NCBI GenBank assembly: GCA_944389195.1
Contig: CALXLM010000053.1
Location: forward strand, 1 to 64,000
Direction: 5' to 3'
From: an uncultured Opitutales bacterium
GTDB taxonomy: Bacteria; Verrucomicrobiota; Verrucomicrobiia; Opitutales; Intestinicryptomonadaceae
Length of the DNA: 64,000 nucleotides
In this document: one piece after another, positions 63,101-64,000 of the stretch
Layout: every line of letters starts with the position of its first letter
How positions within the stretch are numbered: position 1 is the stretch's first letter
Translations under genes and position numbers: made by a program
Notes under the pieces: model-generated
Databases searched by the model: none
Told to the model about the DNA's origin: nothing
The model's input: only the letters and a program-made list of their open reading frames with translations

Positions 63101-63558
63101 GCATATACGGATTTTGCCGGATAGTTTCCGCCGTTCACAAAATTCCAGCCGTTTTTTCCGTCTTCAAAATCGCCGTTTAAAAGCAGTTTGCCGTTTACGG
63201 AAACATTATCGTAAAATGCGGCGCGCTTCGGATATCCGCTTTTTGTCTTCTCGTTTTCTCCTCCGAAAGAGATATAAACTTCGCCGTCTTTTTCCGCTTT
63301 CAGCTTGAAGGATACGCGCTTCCATTGGTCCGAGGATATGGGCGAATATACGCGCACCGAAAATTTGCGTTCGCTCTCCGGGCCCCAAGTGCGGTAAAGC
63401 ATCTTGGCGTCCTTGGGCGCCTCCACTATCTCGAGAGACGAGCTGCTCCCCACAACCAAATAAGTCTCCGAAAGCGCACCTTCCGGAAGAGCGTCACCTC
63501 GAAGCATCGCGGGTATAATAACGAAAATGAATAAAGGTAAAAATTTTTTCATATTCAT
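60145..63558 (-). CDS. Large exported glycoside hydrolase (clan GH-A-like TIM barrel)
   Basis: 1137 residues with a signal peptide (about 1-21). The first ~230 residues contain a jelly-roll carbohydrate-binding-like domain (LLLNGDFEDGKNGWNFVNGG). A TIM barrel from about 470 has the clan GH-A hallmarks: an Asn-Glu acid/base in VIEFYNELV near residue 611 and a likely nucleophile in ITATEYNHAYWN near 786. A C-terminal beta domain follows. Such clan members act on beta-linked glycans, but the family and substrate are not clear to me. MKK two codons later is an equally good start. Single-gene unit with its own terminator. Confidence 0.75.
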   Translation of the reverse strand: MNMKKFLPLFIFVIIPAMLRGDALPEGALSETYLVVGSSSSLEIVEAPKDAKMLYRTWGPESERKFSVRVYSPISSDQWKRVSFKLKAEKDGEVYISFGGENEKTKSGYPKRAAFYDNVSVNGKLLLNGDFEDGKNGWNFVNGGNYPAKSVYALPKEQAAHGKWVARANSYAAVRSAFQVKGGEVFEISFDARCALPADMDDEYPLPLEKYANMGFIDETPSDGAGGWTDEGKNKSFKKFLSKVGDTEFEGVKFRIIDPEKNSGASVLTFKSPKSPTILNSAVVDLSEKPLLGKYIYMLHTASNKANLKQNDIVGYVVVYYDDGKRSAHPVRYGISAGDCWAPEILRNGKIVYMTSKKRNRGALYMTHVTLDNNRAVSKVEFQTSGRIPWVVVAATLSDRKVITCETVTPENNPDWVLVDMPLDLTTLRGSALDVSGFSELKESGSLGRVIVSERGTMAFEKEPDKDVRFKGFTFYPQHLILKYDNETARENIRKYAALMPVNGYNLVRIGFDYIKSDKKRDQRAAQYDTIDFLISELKKNGVYIHLPLAWYDIGLKNYNFYKRNDVKIRAIFGDPEVRAIWKETAEEQLNHYNPYTKLAWKDDPVFQVIEFYNELVICFNKFVEFEPATKEFLLKRWRTWLQKRYNGDIEKLNNAWKGQYWARNAEKYPFKSFDEIPGLTSGFDWNRFCQEATDEFMEFCEKIVRGTGYKGIIVQRNLGRSPYDAWARHKTSESIITNSYYEHPDGIYVPGADHTCNQSSSIAREADYWRTIATSKSFDRPITATEYNHAYWNKHRFEMMSLFSPYSAFQNFSSLIIHASAVEWNPRKTKHLSPFNVSDSPAIRTAELFNQCFFMRGDVKPFKHRVDMLISESFVKNSPNALSGLGGQQMRIPLIVGFSIKADAPTPEALKHVKPAKADIEILPNGTSEVITQGWFQQVLDSNDGTFRLSKFVDEMKKNGMLPADNVSDPDNGIYQTDTGQITLDSKNMVMKVVTDYSCAATVHKNRTLDVGALKLISTSVPASVGVASLDGKKIIESSRLIFAYVTEENNMDSITSVDGVLSFRSGKGPVVMRRGRVKAELKLDPSKKYSVYPIALNGERREKIDVEFKDGVMKLNIDNGKLKSGAVPMFEIVAE

Positions 63559-63681
63559 TTTGTAAACAACTAAAAAATTATGGTTCTTTTATATAGACCC
63601 AAAAAACATAAAAAATGCGCTGCGGAGTGTCAACATTATAAACAAATTCCATAAAGCGAAGAATTGTTTATAAAAAAGAAA

Positions 63682-63711
63682 TTGACAAAAGCTTGGGTAA
63701 AATGCTTTACT
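63682..63711 (+). promoter_or_regulatory. Promoter of tRNA-His
   Basis: TTGACA (63682-63687) and TTTACT (63706-63711) are 18 bases apart and would start transcription about nine bases before the tRNA. Confidence 0.5.
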
Positions 63712-63726
63712 TAATGTTTCAATTAC

Positions 63727-63804
63727 GGTGGTAGTAGCTCAGTTGGTTAGAGCATCGGATTGTGGTTCCGAGGGTCGCGCGTTCAAGTCGCGTTTACCAC
63801 CCCA
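63727..63804 (+). tRNA. tRNA-His (anticodon GTG)
   Basis: 78 bases with encoded CCA and the extra 5' G(-1) typical of tRNA-His. Acceptor GTGGTAG pairs with TTACCAC (one G-U); anticodon stem TCGGA/TCCGA encloses TTGTGGT, anticodon GTG. T loop TTCAAGT. Confidence 0.97.
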
Positions 63805-63817
63805 AAATTTAAAAAAG

Positions 63818-63862
63818 ACGCGAAATAGCGGCAAAACGCAGGCAATATTTTCGCGTTTTTTT
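63818..63862 (+). terminator. Probable terminator of tRNA-His
   Basis: ACGCGAAA (63818-63825) pairs with TTTCGCGT (63849-63856), followed by a run of T (to 63862). The loop is long (about 23 bases). The remaining bases to 64000 show no supported gene. Confidence 0.6.
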
Positions 63863-64000
63863 GTATCCGGCCCCCTCGCTTTGCCAATATTTGCGGATTC
63901 CAATTTCGACCGAGCGGATAGCCCGCTTTTCTAATTACAAGATTCCAAATCTCCCGTTTTTCGCATTAAGATGCTTCAGCCGTAACAGTCGGCAGGGTAA

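Noticed and set aside
63728-63934. Plus-strand frame starting in tRNA-His
   Set aside because: It is the translation of the tRNA gene and its terminator.
1-64000. CRISPR array, rRNA operon or intact insertion sequence
   Set aside because: No regular spaced repeats, rRNA signatures or transposase motifs were found on reading both strands.

Overview
The window comes from a Gram-negative bacterium of the PVC group, most likely Verrucomicrobiota (Opitutales-like); Lentisphaerota or Kiritimatiellota cannot be excluded. The evidence is an LptD outer-membrane assembly gene and Mpl peptidoglycan recycling, a PEP-CTERM surface protein, a CcsA/ResB cytochrome c maturation pair, a hydrazine-synthase-alpha-like protein fused to a formylglycine-generating-enzyme domain, and a Planctomycetes-Verrucomicrobia (PV) type bacterial microcompartment (BMC) operon.

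Layout. 1-6.2 kb (minus): dihydroxyacetone-kinase-like DhaK and DhaL, an LsrF-type class I aldolase, then a large exported CxxCH protein cut by the window edge. 6.6-21.1 kb: housekeeping genes, namely a MutL without its endonuclease motif, an SGNH hydrolase, Mpl, an lptD-scpA-(81 aa)-glmM-TPR operon, a ferredoxin, a degenerate ADP-ribosylglycohydrolase homologue and a WecE-type aminotransferase. 21.9-29.2 kb (minus): an 11-gene BMC operon (PduL, three BMC-H, acetate kinase, three BMC-P, CoA-acylating aldehyde dehydrogenase, class II aldolase, lactate/malate dehydrogenase). It has no BMC-T shell gene. 29.6-31.8 kb: a PEP-CTERM protein divergent from an AraC regulator. 32.2-37.3 kb: an AT-rich, decayed island in tRNA-Pro(CGG), bounded by perfect 29-bp repeats of the tRNA 3' end. 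It holds a broken phage-type gene, a GH106-like glycosidase, a DUF4405 membrane protein and a 36-codon ORF. 37.3-52.4 kb (minus): ccsA, resB, ychF, purM, thrH, tolB, a MATE transporter, tyrS, glgC, a DUF2147 lipoprotein, hemD, an M42 peptidase and a DUF6786-like lipoprotein. 52.7-64 kb: an AspT/YidE-type transporter, a holin-like gene coupled to a 29-codon ORF, a plus-strand unknown-def-coaE-rho cluster, a 1137-residue glycosidase and tRNA-His.

How the genes fit together. The BMC operon is the known PV design for deoxysugars. Fuculose- or rhamnulose-1-phosphate is split to DHAP and lactaldehyde; lactaldehyde is oxidised to lactyl-CoA, converted to lactyl phosphate by PduL, then to lactate with ATP gain, and the dehydrogenase can recycle NADH. 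A GH106-like (alpha-L-rhamnosidase-like) enzyme on the nearby island could supply rhamnose to it. The DhaK/DhaL/LsrF set looks like a second, undefined sugar route that also ends in phosphorylated C3 units. The CcsA/ResB pair would mature c-type proteins such as the one at the left edge.

The items most worth a second look are the tRNA-Pro island with its glycosidase cargo, the three BMC-H proteins with different pore loops, the DhaK-DhaL-LsrF operon, Rho with a Q/N-rich low-complexity domain, MutL lacking endonuclease residues, and the ADP-ribosylglycohydrolase homologue lacking its metal-binding aspartates. All identities were made by eye from sequence motifs; no database search was run.
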